Source of the DNA: Metopolophium dirhodum
Lineage: Eukaryota > Arthropoda > Insecta > Hemiptera > Aphididae
Assembly (NCBI RefSeq): GCF_019925205.1
Contig: NC_083563.1
Coordinates: 9,424,001 to 9,488,000 of the forward strand
Length of the DNA: 64,000 nt
Direction: 5' to 3'
Under the pieces are notes generated by a model. It searched no databases and was not told the origin of the DNA. It saw only the letters and a list, made by a program, of their open reading frames with translations. The position numbers were made by a program, and so were the translations under genes. Positions within the stretch are counted from its first letter, which is position 1. Each line of letters opens with the position of its first letter. Shown here in pieces: positions 1 to 16,300 of the stretch.

Positions 1-1336
1 ATATATTATAATAAATATATAAATGTATAGGTATATATACAATTATTATATATTTATTACTGTAAGTACTTACTAACCTAATTAGTAATTTTTATATCCC
101 AAAATAAGATTATAAGTCTTTTATATTAAGTTAATTTGTTTTGAATTAGTATTTAAATGCAAGACTAATCACCACAATTTTTCGTTATGTATTCATTTAA
201 TTTCGAAAAAGAACTAAATTAAATTTATACTCTGAAACTGTAGAAATTATAAAACTCATAGTTAGCAGGTATTATAATATATTTAGTACCTACCTAATAT
301 ATATTACAAACATTTTTTTAATAATATTATATTGTAGCCGTATCATTATTTCCACTGCAGGAATGTACATAATAAGTTGTATTATTGTATTTATTTATTT
401 ATTTATTTTTTTTTGTGTAATTTAGTATTAATCATGTTAATCATTAACATTTTAAAAGTTCCTTGATTAATCGTTGTCTTTAAATTTTACTTCGAAGCCC
501 ACATCACTATTCTGATTACGTTTATTTTCTTTTTCTGGTGTTGGCATGTTATTATTTATACTTAATGAACCACGGATTCTTTTCTTTATCGCTACCTGTG
601 ATTTTATTTTATTTTGCATAAATCTTTATTAAATTTACAAATACACTATATACATAAGAACGCACACACACAAACGCACTCACACAAACGCGCACACACA
701 CACGCACTCACAAACACACATTACCCCCAAATGAAATAATTTGGGCCGTTAAACAAAAGTAAGAAAAACTCGTCTATAAGAGAGTAATTTACCATCTAGT
801 GTCAACTCAGTTGTGCGTGTAACAAGATACCTGTTAGTCTGTATCCTTGTGGAAGGTCTTCCGAATATCGTTAATTCTTTATTCCATAAAAGAATAATTA
901 TTTTATTACACATAGTTTGCAATTTAAGAAATTAAATTTATATTCACCAAGTAATAAGTATATAATAATATATTTGTCATAATTTATTATAGAATGCAAT
1001 TTTAAATAGCATAAGTGTTAAATTGTTTTTTTTTTCAATAAATTATTTTTAATAATAAACAAATTAATGTTTTTTTAATACCTATGTTCGTTATTGTTAT
1101 ATTTTTAACATTGCTTTAATTACATTTTGAATTCATCCTGAAAGATTGTGACTAATTATGAAAATTATATATTAATATTATAATAAGGATGAATCAACTA
1201 AACTATTTTTAATAGAAAAAAGTGTTAAGTTCCGAGGTGTTTGAAGAGATATGATTTTCAGAATTCTGGTTTATGCGTCAAAAAATTATTTTATTCTTAA
1301 AAAGACTGTGCTTGAAAAAAACTAACTGAACTCGTA
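1..1336. other. Upstream region of the Wnt gene
   Basis: No coding signal is seen here. The stretch is AT-rich and holds a CA-type microsatellite at 659-720. The promoter and 5' untranslated part of the Wnt gene should lie here, but I cannot point to a core promoter element. Confidence 0.5.
659..720. repeat. CA-rich microsatellite
   Basis: An impure run of CA dinucleotides with interspersed CG and CT steps, about 60 bp long, lying about 620 bp upstream of the Wnt start codon. Confidence 0.85.
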
Positions 1337-4300
1337 ATGTGGAAACGGGTATCCATATTCATCGTGCTGCCAATGTTAATCATGCAGATAAACAGTATTC
1401 AATGGTTGTAAGTACCTACTAAGTATCAATAATATTTTTAAAATCATTAACAATTTTATTTTCTAATTATTTAACTTGTATTAAGTTATACATCGTTTAT
1501 ATATTAATAACAAATTACCTATGTTATAAAGTCTATATTTTAGGTATAAATTATATTTAAATTATACAAATTTGAATATAAATAAATTATTTATTCGAAT
1601 ATATTTGGTATTATGTACTGTAGTAGGTTCTGAATTTCTGAGAAATAGGTATTAAACTAATTTATTTTATGAAATCATTCGTCTAGGGTACGTACATTTA
1701 CTAAAAAATGCGGAAATTTATATGAAATTATTATTTTTATAACGTTAATTATATATAGTTAATTAGAAGGTAGTTAAAGTAGATATTCAATAACCAATAA
1801 GAAAAATAAATTTAATTATAAATATTTGTAAACAATACATGTCTGATATTTTAATTAAAATCATGCCTTTACTTAAACTTAAAAATCTTCTGTCCACAAA
1901 TATATGATTTAATTATATATTTAAGGGAAGTGTCTTGGATAAATTAAAGTTTTTAATTAAAACTTGAATATTTGATATTTTATGTATTTTGCAGGAACCT
2001 ATATGATTTTAATAAAACTGTATATTCTATACATGCATATTATTATAAATTTTTTAAAAAACACCTTAATAATACATATAAAATATAACGTAAAGGAAAT
2101 TATAATTTTGCATTTTCTATTCGGCGTTCTGTATTGTTCGATATTCGTATATGTGGATTATAATATATATTCTGCAATAGTTGGCATATACCAATTACAA
2201 TTAACGTATATTCAAATCAATCATTTCCATTTATCTCGATTGTATTTTTTTTTAAATATTCCTATTTATGTCAATCTCTCTATGATCTCATTAATATAAG
2301 AACTGTTCAACTGCGTAACTACATTTTAAAACTACGTAGTGTACACCTGTCTGCATTAAAAAAAGAATTAATCATAAGTATTAAATATCTATTAAATATA
2401 TAGCTTAATCTGAACATCTGAAATACATCTTTAACCTCGCCAAATAAACAAACGTAATATTATAATGAAAGACGGTTGCGATTGGATTGGCCTTATTAGA
2501 TGGGCGTGAATAAATTAATTTATGATTTTTGTCAATGAAACAAAGTTAAATATAGAATTAACTTAAAAAATAATTAATATTATTATTTAATTACTTTCTA
2601 GTTTTTAAATTTTTATATTGTTATATAAAAATGGTTTTAAATATCCATTATATGCATAGGTACATTTTGTGAAAGGTACATTTATATTTAAAAATAATTG
2701 ACAAACCTTTATTTGGGATCAAAACAATGAAAGCTTATTAAGGAGGAGTAATAATGCGCCACCAAAAATAATAAACAATACCTATTAGACGTATATTAGA
2801 ATAAAATGTAAACGGAACCATCGGCCTACGTATACTTAAAAAAGGAAAATAATATATTTTTCTCAAAATCACATTTTTAATGGATGAACTACGATTAGAT
2901 TATTTTTCTGTTAACAGCCCATGCGTAGGTATTAAATAACCTACTGCTATTAATATTTGTCATCGTTAAAAGTTATATTTTGTTATAATATTATATTCAC
3001 TTATTGTTTCAATATAGGTGCAACGCAATGGCATTATTAATTTAAATTTATTTACATGTCAAATACTAATATGCATTTTTTTTTTAAATTGATTTATCAA
3101 GCTAGAGTGTATATTAGAATGTATTATAATTACATTGCAGTCAGTAGAGAATGGCTGTACTAATTTTTTGTTTAGGTATTACGGCTACGGGAGTTGTATG
3201 TACTTACCTACGTATTATTCATTAAAGTTTATACGTATACTAATAATTGATTTGGCATGATTTAATTACTTTAAGCTTTTGAGATTTAACAACCGGGAAA
3301 ATTTGATTTTTTTATGATGACGATGTAGGTCCCTATAACCCATAATAGGTACAAACAACGCAACACAATTTAATGGGCATTCGATGTAGGCATTCTTTTA
3401 TTTAGCACCTATATTAATATCAATATTTTTGCACTAAAATATTAGGTATATTAAAAAGGACCGTTACCTACTGAATTACTATTGTTTAATATAATTGTGC
3501 AAAATAAACAGGGCCAACGTGTTTACCCCGAGTATCTATAAACTATAGCTGTATAAGAAAAAACGGAAAAATAATTGCTAGGTATTTAATTAAAATGTCA
3601 ATAAATGTATACCTAATATTGCTATGTTATGTTCAAAGGGTTTTGATATCAATAAATCTACTTATGATCTATTATGATATTTTTTAATACAATGATTACA
3701 AAAATAAATTATCAAAACAACTTTATCAATTTCACCCACGATTTTTCATTTATAGGCACGTGGGATAATCATCTTGGTTTAATATGTTAAGCATTCAAAT
3801 ACATAAATTAATAAATTATACTAATAATAATAACCTATCTATTTAAGAAGACGTCGTACTCGCATGATTATGTTATCTCCGTCTTACTAACTCATAACAC
3901 AGAGTACAGACAGAAGAATCCATTCTACTATGTTATTTTAATATTAGAGTGAACTGATTAATTATCAAATTTGAAAGTATGAACATTATTCAAGCTTTTA
4001 CTTAGGATTTTTTGATATTTTGAAGCTTTGAATTATGTTAATTTTAAAATTGTACCCTTGTATTAAAATAATGGAGTTAAATGGATTCTGTTGAACGTAA
4101 AATGTACCATGTGCGTTAGAAAGACGAAGACAATACCAGCGGACACAACTTAAATTCTTAAAAAGTGCGATCATTTGCCTTTAACAAGTAATAAAGATTG
4201 ATCTAATTTATTAGAAACTTTCTACATCAGAAATCTGAATATCTAACACGAATTTTAAATCATTTTTTATATCCCACTTTTTGTAATTTTGAACTATTAT

Positions 4301-7300
4301 TTTTATTTTTAATATTCAAATTTTAATTATAATTTTATTCACTTAATTCTTTATATATTTGTTTCAATACAATATTTAAATGTTAATTTATTTTCAAATA
4401 TGTTGACAACTTTTAAGTCCAATAAAAGAAATTATTAATAAAAATTTAATATTTGTCGATGCAAATTCATAGGCGGAGCCACGGGTGTGTCAAGTATGCG
4501 CCAGGGCACACCCTAAACGCTAAAAAATAAACAAAAAATACATAAAAATGACGCACGCTCACACACGTATATTATAGTAATATTTGTAATTAAGTACCTA
4601 CTAATTAGTAAAAATAGCACCAATAAACTACATAACGCTGGTTGTATCATTTTGATTCAGCGGGGGAGGAAATTAAAAGTTTGATTGAAGCTAAATTCTC
4701 CGCCCCTGCAATACAGAAACGGTAAATATAATATATTTAACCTATACGTGTAGAAAATAAAATAGGTTGTTATTACTTAGGTAGTTAATTTGTTGGTAGT
4801 ATTAATTGATGTAAATAAAGACATTTATATAAAACTATATACCTATATACTTATATACTATATAATAATTATTATAAATAGGTAGTTATAATAATTTATT
4901 GCTTACAATAATACTACGAAGGAGAAAAATGTTAAGAGAATTTGAGGGACGGTTAGATTCATCAATTTTGATACCCAACTAATCTATTTTTAGGTACCTA
5001 CCCAAATATAAGTGTTCAAATGGTTTAAAACAATAACCACCTACCTAACCTATTATTTGTGAGATTTGAATTATTATTGTCCGAAACTCCGAAACATGAG
5101 TAGACACTTTCGTTTTATAAATAAAAAGTGAATTCAAAAGGATGTATAATGCTGATTTGATAATAACATCATGTTAGTCGAATAAGTGAAATGAGAACAA
5201 TGAAATAAATAATGATATAGGTATATGATATATATAACGAATAACGATACCATTATATCTTCCTGTCATCTCTAGTCAATTGTTCGGTTAACAAATTCAT
5301 AGATCATCATATGTGATACGCTGCCGAATACAATGAATGCGAAATTCTTACTAATAAATCAAATGTACACACATATTTGAACCAGGCATTTATACAGGAG
5401 ATGGTTCGGGGTTAATCCCCCCCCAAAAAAAAAAAAATGTTTTAACATAGTCATGGAAGATTAATTTTAATTACATATTTTTACTATGGCTATATTTATA
5501 ATTTATTACATATGTGTAGTTATATACAATTTTTTTTTACAATATGCATTTTAGATTAACAATAAAAATGTTTGAGTTTTTATTTATGACCCCCCTCCCT
5601 GTCTTTTTTCTGTATACCTACATGCCAGATTTAAACGTATAATAAAACACCCTTAATATAGACATTAAAATACGAATCATATTCCACAACAATTAATGGA
5701 ATTACTAATCTAATTACTCAAATACAAAGTTTTATTCGGTTTTGTGGTGTTATATTATACACGTGAACTTAATTGTAAATCTGCGGAGAACTATATTATG
5801 TGAACAGTTGATGTTATAGATAATTGCAGATAATAACTCAATAAATGCCGCATAGGTTTTTTCAAACTAATATCTGAAACAAAATGCAAAATAATATTCA
5901 TACTGTAATTATTGATTATTAGTTATTAGGGAACTATATTTTAATTTACCTACTTTAAAATTAAAGCCTATATTTATGATTTTTTCAGGTAATAAATCAT
6001 TTTGAAAAAATGCGTTTATGGTTTATAAATTATACCTATACATATTATATTATTTATTATAAAGTTTGAATTTACATAAATGTCAAGACAGGTATAATGG
6101 TATTATATGATATGATTATACCAATAGGTACCTTAGTACCTATATAGTTTATATTATACAATTTTCGACGTAAAAATTATAAAACTACAATAAGTAAATA
6201 TTTAACGATTAGCGTTAAAAGTCAGTCGTCTCCTAAGTTTGAAATAAAGCCAAGCCATTTTTTTTAATTTGTAAGAAGACAATTTCTTTATCAGATATGA
6301 CTAAAATGTGATGGCTTGCTATTAATTTTTTTTACTTTTATGATTATTTTCACTATTTTATTCGCACCTTATTATTTACAATAGGTACCTATAATACGCA
6401 TTATACATTTACCTAACCATGAAAACCAGACTTTATTACCTATAGTTAAATATATCAATCAGATTTAAATCTGAATTATTATATATATAACTATCTTTTT
6501 TTTTTTTCCGTTTTGAACCGACGGCGCCGCGGGAATTGCTTTCGCATTACTGCCGCGAAATATATATAACTACCTAGATTACCACATAATATCAATAATT
6601 ATTTACTCTTTTACTAATAGAATAAATATCATATTATAGCTATATCTATTCTCAGATCTCTGTTCCACCTACAGAGTTAATTAATTTTTATAATTTTTTT
6701 TTCAATAACCATTTAGAGTTAATTTTCATATTTTTCATATACCTAAGTTGCATAACTTAGTTTTATGTTCATAACTAAAATTAATACCTACTAGTTTATA
6801 AATACATAGGTAATAGCATTGAAACGCTAAATAAATATTCAACCCAATCATTGCGTCTAGTTGATTTCATATTATTTACCTACACCAGAATAACAATATA
6901 GGTACCTATATGTTGTGTGTTTATAGTGTTGGTTTTATTTTAGACATCTTAATTCTGTGTTCAATGATTAATAATAAATAATGACGGAATGAGTTTAAAC
7001 ATTATATGACTCGATGGCTAGTAGGTATGGATTACTAAATTACTAAAATGCCACTTTATGGATTATAGATAATAATATATGTAATGATATGTAATATGTA
7101 TATATGGTATATCTATTTACTATTATATTTACTATTACCTTCTAATGCAATATTCGTTTATATACAACACTTTTTTCCTTGTTTAAATACATTAACTAAA
7201 ATAAAAATCCAATCAAGGTGGAATAAACACTTAAAATATTAAATGATATAATCTTATAGTTATTTTAAACAAAACAACCACAGTTTAAATTATAATAATT

Positions 7301-10300
7301 TGTTTTTTTCCATATATTATAGTTAAAATTTTTATAGTATGCGCACATATAATTTTTATTATTATTATAATATACCATATTATTTTATGAAAACGCAATA
7401 ACTATGCCATTTTGATTTGAGTTATATTATATTATTTATAGCTCATACATATATAACTTTTCGAAATAAAACTTTTCAACTAACAGTCATATCTTATATA
7501 TAGGTGCCTTTTTTATACATTGAATGAATAGGATATTCTTAAAATATTAATAAATCCAGATTTAAACATATTTTTTAGAGAAATATTATTAATATTATAA
7601 TTTATAAATAAATAATTCAAAAATATTTCAATTCGATAGTTTTTAAATATTCACGCTCTGATATTTTTAAATATACGTAATAATGATTTTTATTTTTTAG
7701 GTTTGATTTGATTTATATATTATATATGACTTATATTTATATAAGTTAATTTAACCTATAATACTATTTAAGTGACAAATCGCTGCTTGTTTGATTTAAC
7801 CGAAGTTAAATCAAACATGTTAGAAAGTCAGCTTATTAACTTAATGTTTACAACGATATAGTAATTTGGTTTTGAAAAAGGGCTTCGATGTTATAAGAAA
7901 ATCATAATTTTTCAAGTGTTTGAATGTTTGAAAATAATAATGTTTTCACAACAAGCGAAAACGTGAATGTAAATTACTGTACACCTATAGCGTGCGTATC
8001 TAGACGATTAATCACGCACTGGTAATATAAGTGTTACTTTTTACATAAATTTTCTTGAATAAATCGTTGGAATGTGTACACAATTCCAGCACTGTTAAAT
8101 TTACACGTTTACTCTACAAAACCACTCAACAATGTGGTTTGTAAGATTCTGTTGGCTCTCAAGTCCACGGTATCTTAAATTTTGCGTTTATGGTATATAG
8201 ATTTTATAGTCCTTAACATTTTCAACCACACCTATAAATTTAAAATATAAAAAATGGCATTTGAGTATATTCATAATTTTATTAAAAGCTAAGGGAAGTT
8301 GGCTTGGTAATGGGTGGGGGGAGGAGGTAAGTCCCTTAAATCAAGTCCTCATTAAGTAGGTACCTTATTTTTCATTTTTGCATGAAATTCAGAAAATTAA
8401 TCCGATAATACATTTTTTAAATATTAAAAATATCTTTAAAATGTAATTTTTGTGTCACTGTATTTTTGATAAGTGCTAAGTGATATAAATAGTTATTTTA
8501 AGCATGCAGCATACTTATAAATGATATATTTATTTTCACTAATATTTATTTATTTATTCAGAAAAATGATATTAAAAATACAATTAAATAATTACAATAA
8601 ATTACATTAATAATAGCTGATAAGACACTGAAAAAAATCGGAGTGGTTTTGTTAACAAAATTGATCTGTTAAATGATAAATTGTTGCAATAACCCTAATA
8701 CCGTAATACAAGCTATAGTATATTTTTATATTCGAATACCAACTGAGCTATAATCTCGTATCTGGTATACGGAGTTCATTAATAGGTATTACAATTCGTT
8801 TTATAGTAAAATACTTATACAAATAAAAATACGATTTAATTAATCATAATTAATATATAATAGTTTATTGTGAATGTTGTTCTTGTATTTTCCATATGCA
8901 ATGTGATATTGTATAAAAATATATAATATACTAAAATAAATTTATTTTTAGTTAGGTTTTGATGTGTATGTGACGATGTGGGGTCACGTGGGTATCATCA
9001 CGTTTTTTTTTTGATAATAGCTTGTGGAACATTCAGTTCTTCCAAAAAAATCATTTATTTGCAGTTATATGCAAACCAGTATGGACCTATTATTATTATG
9101 TTTGAAGTAGATGCGTTAGGTATATAGTTTATAAATCTATAACATCAAAAACAGAAATGTTTATAACTGCTATATTATGTTGTTATTAAGTTGTTAAGAT
9201 CGTTTATATATTAATCTATTATAATTCTAATGAAATCCCTTAAATTATATTTATAACAAGGGTGGCATAAATTCCCTTTTACTACCTTAAGCCTATCAAT
9301 ATAATCAATGATCTTAATGAATTAATTTTATTTTTTGTTAAATTCCCCTGCGTGTGCGTCAAAGGGCGTTGAATGTATTTTAAATAATTAGGAAAGAGAA
9401 TCATACAGGAAACTGACTATAAATTTCCTATTTAATTTTCGGAAGATCGTAAAAAGTTTGTTACGTACTTACGCATATAATATAGGTCCTGTTAAAATTC
9501 TGATTTTAGTTTTACTCCAAGGTTTATTGACAATGACTCAATGTCCTTTCTCTTCATTTAAGGAGCTATAGTACCTAGACTGTATAAATTTAAAGACAAT
9601 TATTTAGATCGTTTTCACCCAATAATCAGTTTTTATGAACCGTTAGTATATTTAAACCTTTATTGATTTTAGAGCAGTACCATTTGTATGCATATGAGTG
9701 TAATTGACGTTTTTATCGGATCGAAATATTTGGATGAATAAAATAAAATGTATAACAATATATAGCAATGTATATCTTATTTTACCCTTTTATATTGCCA
9801 TAGTTCTGACCGGTTTTTAAATCCTTCATCGATAAATATATATTAAAATATAAAATTGAATACATTATAATTTATAATACTTAATTCAGTGGTTTTTATT
9901 ATTTTACTTGTTAATAAAATAAAAAATAATGAAATATTTTGTTCACAACTTGGTATACAAGTAAATATACTTACATTATCTTACAATAGTAATATTGGTT
10001 GTATCTATATGCCGCTTTAAATTATATAATATGCACAGCTCAGTGGATAACTATAAGTTTAGTAGTGTAGTACTTTACTATACTTAGGTTTATATTTTGA
10101 ATACTTGCAGTAGTTTTTAAAACTGTATCGACGTTTTAGTGGAAAACACATGTTAAAATGATGTATACAAAATAATGTGATTTACTGGTTGATACTGAAA
10201 TATTCATAATAGTTTACCAAGCATTTACTCTAGCAATTTATCCTTAGATATTGCATTTATTTAAATTATGATCTTTGGACATTTTTAAGTCTACTTAATG

Positions 10301-13300
10301 ATACGCACCTATAATTAAAGGAGCAATTAAATAATGGGGGTAGCATACTTGGTATTGCCCTATATAGATGTTAGATGTATGTAAAACAGTCAACAAACCA
10401 AAATAGTACTTAAAATATTAATATATAACTTTAATAAACTATATGTATAAAAATACGATATTCGTGTACATTTATGGTTTATTATTATAAAATAAGTACC
10501 TATTATTAATAACTAATACCTTTATGCTTTATGGATATATATAAAGATCTGGGGGGCCTGGTAAAAATAATTAATTTAATGTAAGTATATGGTACACACC
10601 TTTAGGTAAATAATAAGCAAAATATTGGAAAAATGATACTAAATGAACCGACAACAGTTTTAAATCAATATTGATAATTTTACGATTAGCAGATGATAAT
10701 AAGTAATAACAAAAAATTAGTAACATCGCGTTAATTAGCTCAACAGTATAACCTAAAATCATGTGTGATATTAAATGTTATCTGTTTTGGCATCAGCAAT
10801 CTATACGTATTCGCGGTGGTGCTTAAAAGGTAAAACAGTATGACATGCATAATTTTAGGATACATATTTTTAACTCATTCGCGTATGGCTTTTTGTTTCT
10901 TTATGTTTAAGTATGTAAGTCTTAATTGGTTTATTATTATTTATATCTGGATGAACTTTTGGTTACAGATAATATATAAGAATAGAAAAAAAATTGAATA
11001 GGCTCCAACGCATATGAAACTGCGCTTAGTTGGTGTTCCTAAAAATTTCGATAGGGGGGATGTAGGCTGTAGGTTGTTGCTGCCTCAACTATCAGGTACA
11101 TAATCAGTGCATACTGCATAGTACAAAATATAACTATTTTCGCCTGTTTAGTGGATATAATGTAGGTATAGTACTAGTACATAAATAAATATGTGTATAC
11201 TATAGGTACACTCATAATCGAGACATTTTTCAAACGTATATTTATATTATTTTAGTATATATGTACCTATAATACTTGTATAATGCATACCTAACTATAC
11301 AATGAATATTTATTTTTAATATATATACTATCTATAAAAGTTGAATCCTCCAGTATTTATATAGCATGTCTAAAAGCGTCAACTAACCACAGCAAATATC
11401 ATATATTCATATAAAATTAGAACTTATTGCGTGACATGCGTGAAATTGATAATTTTTTTGTGGGACGTTATCGCGTTTTTCGCCAAAAAGCAGGTTAACA
11501 AATTTACGCATGGCACGGTTTGTTTTTCTTCCCGCCAAAATGTATTTGATTTGAAAATATTGCTCGGAAACTATGTACTTAATACCACAAAAATGCAACA
11601 ATATTTTATTTCTACAAATTCCAATACACTAAATTACATATATAGGTATTACATGTTATTTGGCACATAATGCATTGCCTAAAAATTTAAATCGCTATAG
11701 TTTCCAACAATTTTGATAACTTTGCTGATTTAAAATATATTTTTCCAGTGATATAATATTAGTATGGATAGCAGGGCACTATGACGTTACAGGAAATGAA
11801 AGAATGGATCTGCAAAAGATAAGTCAAAGAATGTTGATGTATTATGTATTTATGTAGTTGTGATATAAGATAAATTAAAGACATAAACTCATAAGTCATA
11901 ACTGACATATTATAACAAATTCGCTTAATACATCGGTGGATAATAGGGCACACAGTACACACATTACACCCACGGGTACCTAGGTACTATATATAGTAAT
12001 AAAGAAGAAGAAACAATAAGTATAAGTCGAAATGTTCTAGATACAATTAAACACATATATTCACTAATCACAGATGCCGAGCTACTCAAAATCCAAGACA
12101 AAAGTTTAACACGATTCGCTGGGACCTGACAATGAGACACGATTAAATCACATAGCTATGCTCAGAATTTTTTTTTTAAATTTAGCACCAACTTTCGAGG
12201 CTTATTCTGAATAAAATAAATAGGTACCTACATTTAAAACGATACAAGACAGAGATGACGACATGCAATATAATTGCAAAATATTAATACAAGCAATACA
12301 TTTACGATAAAAATCGTTAAGAATTACTGTACCTACATATACGCCTTGACCAATTATAATATTATAAAATTATGTATTAGTGATTATTATACAAGTACGT
12401 GTTTTTTACGCGACAAAAAAACTCACTCGAGATTGTTTTCCATACTCTGCTTAATACGCAGTGTTAACAGTTGAGTGTTTCAATAACTCGTCAACTTAAC
12501 CATATTATACATTTCATAATACAAGGGATTATTCAGGTACTGTATCAATGCATCATATTTCCATCAAGTATAATATATCATCATTATTTATTCCACTACG
12601 GCACTACGCACCCGAATCAATTTAGTTAATACCCAATAGTTAATAGCAATACATTACTACAACTGTATGTGTGTCTTATTTTTTACACATAATTTAAAGG
12701 CGCGTTTACGCGTACTTACTGTTTCGATATGTTTTGCTGTCTGTTTCTTTCAGTGTATAGCTTTTAGCTATATTTTAATCGCGCACTCACGGTCACATAT
12801 ATTTTTATGTACCTAATATAGTTTATAAATTGAAATTAATTCCAAACATGAATAAATCACAACATATTATACGCTATAGGTATTACACGACCTAACCCAA
12901 TGAGAACTTAAAAAAAAAAACTGTAATCTCAACACATCAACTATATGACAGCTCCACTTGTAAATACATTTTTCAATGACCACTGACAGACAAAATATCA
13001 TTACATATATACATTATAATGGCACTTAAGTACTAAGTAGAAACTATAAAAAAATTAATTATAGTAATGTTTAATACTTTAGTTTTTTATAATAATTATT
13101 TAGGTATAGATTTTAGACGAATATTGTACCTATACCTACATTATAGTTAGATACTTAATAAGAACTTCTTAGTTCTTAATTATATCTACAACTGACATAG
13201 CTACATAATTGCTCGAACAAGTTAGGATAATAAGTTCATACTAAATAGTAAATAGTAAATACTAATGTACCTATATTATACATTTGTACCTACATTTAAA

Positions 13301-16300
13301 AAATAAAAGAAGTGATTATTTTAACTTCATACAAACATTTTATAATTAACAACTATCCTACTACTCCTACTGGACACTGCTCACTAGTTAAAAATACGAT
13401 TTTTAAGCATACACATTTTCAGAAAAATATTCCGCTTTGGAACACATGTTATAAAATGTTTGTTATCATCCTAAAAAGTAAAATTTGAGGTAATGTCGTA
13501 ATGAGCAATACTAAGTATTAAAAACTATAATATATTTTTTTTAATGTTCTTTTGCAATGACTCCAAATTATGTAAAATAATATTTTCAAAAACATTAGTA
13601 CTTTCCAAAAAGACGAGTGCTCACTGTCAAAATAATCATTCTGTACAGATACGTGTTTATTTGCCCCAAGACATAATATTATGTACCTACTTAAATTATC
13701 AGTGATCTGCAATAGCATAACTTAAATAATATATACCCATGTTATATATTATTTTAAACACCGCGGGAGGTAAAAATGGTAAAATTTAAATGTTATGATA
13801 TTTTTTTCCGTCGCATGACTGGATTATCGTATAATAATATTATATAAAGTATATTATTATAGAATACATATTAAGCCCAGTGTACTCACATAGAGATAAT
13901 TGTTCACTGGAAATCGTTCGGAGAGATCGATGACAAAAGATATAAGATAAGTATTATAATAAGATGGCTAATAAGATACCTATGTATAATATATTGCATA
14001 CGTATTATATCTAATGCAACAGAACGGCGGCGGTGGTCTTACAAAATACCTAACAAATAAAATTTAATTGGGGAAGTAATTAGAAAAAGGTTTTTTTTGG
14101 CATCGTAGAGTTTACCCCGTACAATAATGTTTATAATATATGGTGTACCACCTAAACATAAATTACCTAATTGGACATTCGGGGTGAAAATATACATTGA
14201 TGGCTAATAAATATGCGTATGCCGGTTTTCGGGGTTTTATATTGTGCATGGTGGTAGGTAGTATGTACCTCTCATTCACGTACAACAGTATATACAGATA
14301 TAGGTTATTGCACATACGTCCTAATATATGTATTATTCAATCGTCCTGTGGACTTGGACCGGTTAGGCGTTCGTTAAGTAGATCTCGAGTCACTCATATT
14401 TTATATATAATATACAGGATTTAGTTATATAGACATATTATTACAGATCTAACACATATATTGATACGCATGACATGTATATACGGTTTAGTATATTATA
14501 TGTACCTAGCCTATATAGATTATAGGTAGGTAGTTCAAACTTCTATTCATGTTTGATTGTAGCTCCGATAAATATCTTTAGCCTATATACATATATAGGT
14601 ACCTATGGTTAGTATATCTACCTACCTACTTCTCGCGCTACGTCACTCTCGGTAGAAATAAATATATTGACTTGAACCCCACAGCGTGCGTCTTACTCTG
14701 ATTACAGTCCATTATTCCTAGCCATGCAGTCATTGCTATGTAATTTAATATTTCGTTTTCATTTTAGAATAACACGCGTTCGGTACGTGAAATTCCGACC
14801 AATATTTGTCCTGATATTATAGGTACGTGTTATATGTATAGTTAAAGGCTGAACAAATGAAGTTTGTTTACAAAGCTTACAAAAAAAATATGTCTAGTAT
14901 AGGTACCTACATACAAGCCACACGGGTACAGGCACGAGATCGTATCGGTATTATATAGTACTCTAGTGTGATGTACTGGAGATGTCTGATGTGTGCCTAT
15001 ACCTAACTACCATTACATATGATTAATGGTTACGAAAGTGCATATGACGGTGACGATATTATATATTATTATACAAGTTTAGCTATAATGTAACCGCCGT
15101 TGGCACGGTATATGATTCAAGGAAAACTATTATAAATTTCGAAATTGTTTTAAACCAAACTGTAGAAAATTTGACCATACATATTACATTATTATAATTT
15201 ATATTTAGTATACATATTTAAAATCGATCGACATACGCGGTTTATGTATTGGACATTGGTATTATAGTTGGTACATACCTACGATTTTTTAAAAAGATAA
15301 TCATCAAGACACGCGAACGAAATGTTAATATTCAACAATAAAATAAATATACATATTATTACACACTATAAAATAAACATGTATATAGTTTAAAGCATTT
15401 AACTCTTTTAAATCGTATAAACCGAACGAGAAAATAAGACGATAAACTGATTTCGATCGTGAAATTTTAACGATTTGACAGGTTTTGTTTGTAATTTTAA
15501 TCCGTTTCGACCGTTTCTACCTATATACCTATATTTATTTATTCGCAGCTGCCCAAATCATTTCCTTAATATAATATGTACTTAGAATACCTATACATAT
15601 TATAGTAGTGGCATACCCAAGAGGTGGCTAAGGGACTTCAGCCCCCCCCTACTTTGACCATTAAAGAATATAAAATCGTATTAAACTATACAGCACTGCA
15701 GTAAACTTGAAACTTAAAAAACATAATATTATACAATCATACTTTACTCAATTGGCCACAAAATCACGTGTTTTAACAAAGGACTAAGATATATATCTCA
15801 GTCCGTGGTTTTAACCATGGGCGCAAATCGCAAGGATGCTAAAGGGGCTTAGCCCCCCAAAAATAAACAGTTTTAGCTGTGTAGGATCGAAGCCCTCCGC
15901 TCATAATGATGTTAAAAATGTTAGCCCCCCCCTGAAATTGTAATGGATTAACGCCTATGGTTTTAACCAAGATTAGAAACATAATATCATTATCATATTA
16001 TTAATAAAAGTGGTAATAGTTTATCGTTAGTTGAAATTTCATTATTATGCGCACCATCATAAGTCACTCCTGCAAGATATTTGTCCACTATGTCTTAACT
16101 ATACCTACTTCTTCAAGAATTTGATTTGAATGCATCGAAAAACTGTAACTAAAAGTATTTAACTTCAAAATATATAAAATTAAATTGAAAATGTGTAATA
16201 TTGTTATTAAAAAAAAAAAAATTATCATGATAAAAAATAGTATAACCTATAATTTTTTTGAAAGTTTTAATTGTTTAAGACACTTCTCAGACCGTGAACC

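Noticed and set aside
1982..2299. 105-residue open frame in Wnt11 intron 1
   Set aside because: Composition is that of random AT-rich DNA (I, L, Y, F, N), with no motif, and it lies inside an intron.
14197..14424. 75-residue open frame with a hydrophobic start
   Set aside because: No family resemblance, low-complexity Y/I-rich end, no supporting splice sites.
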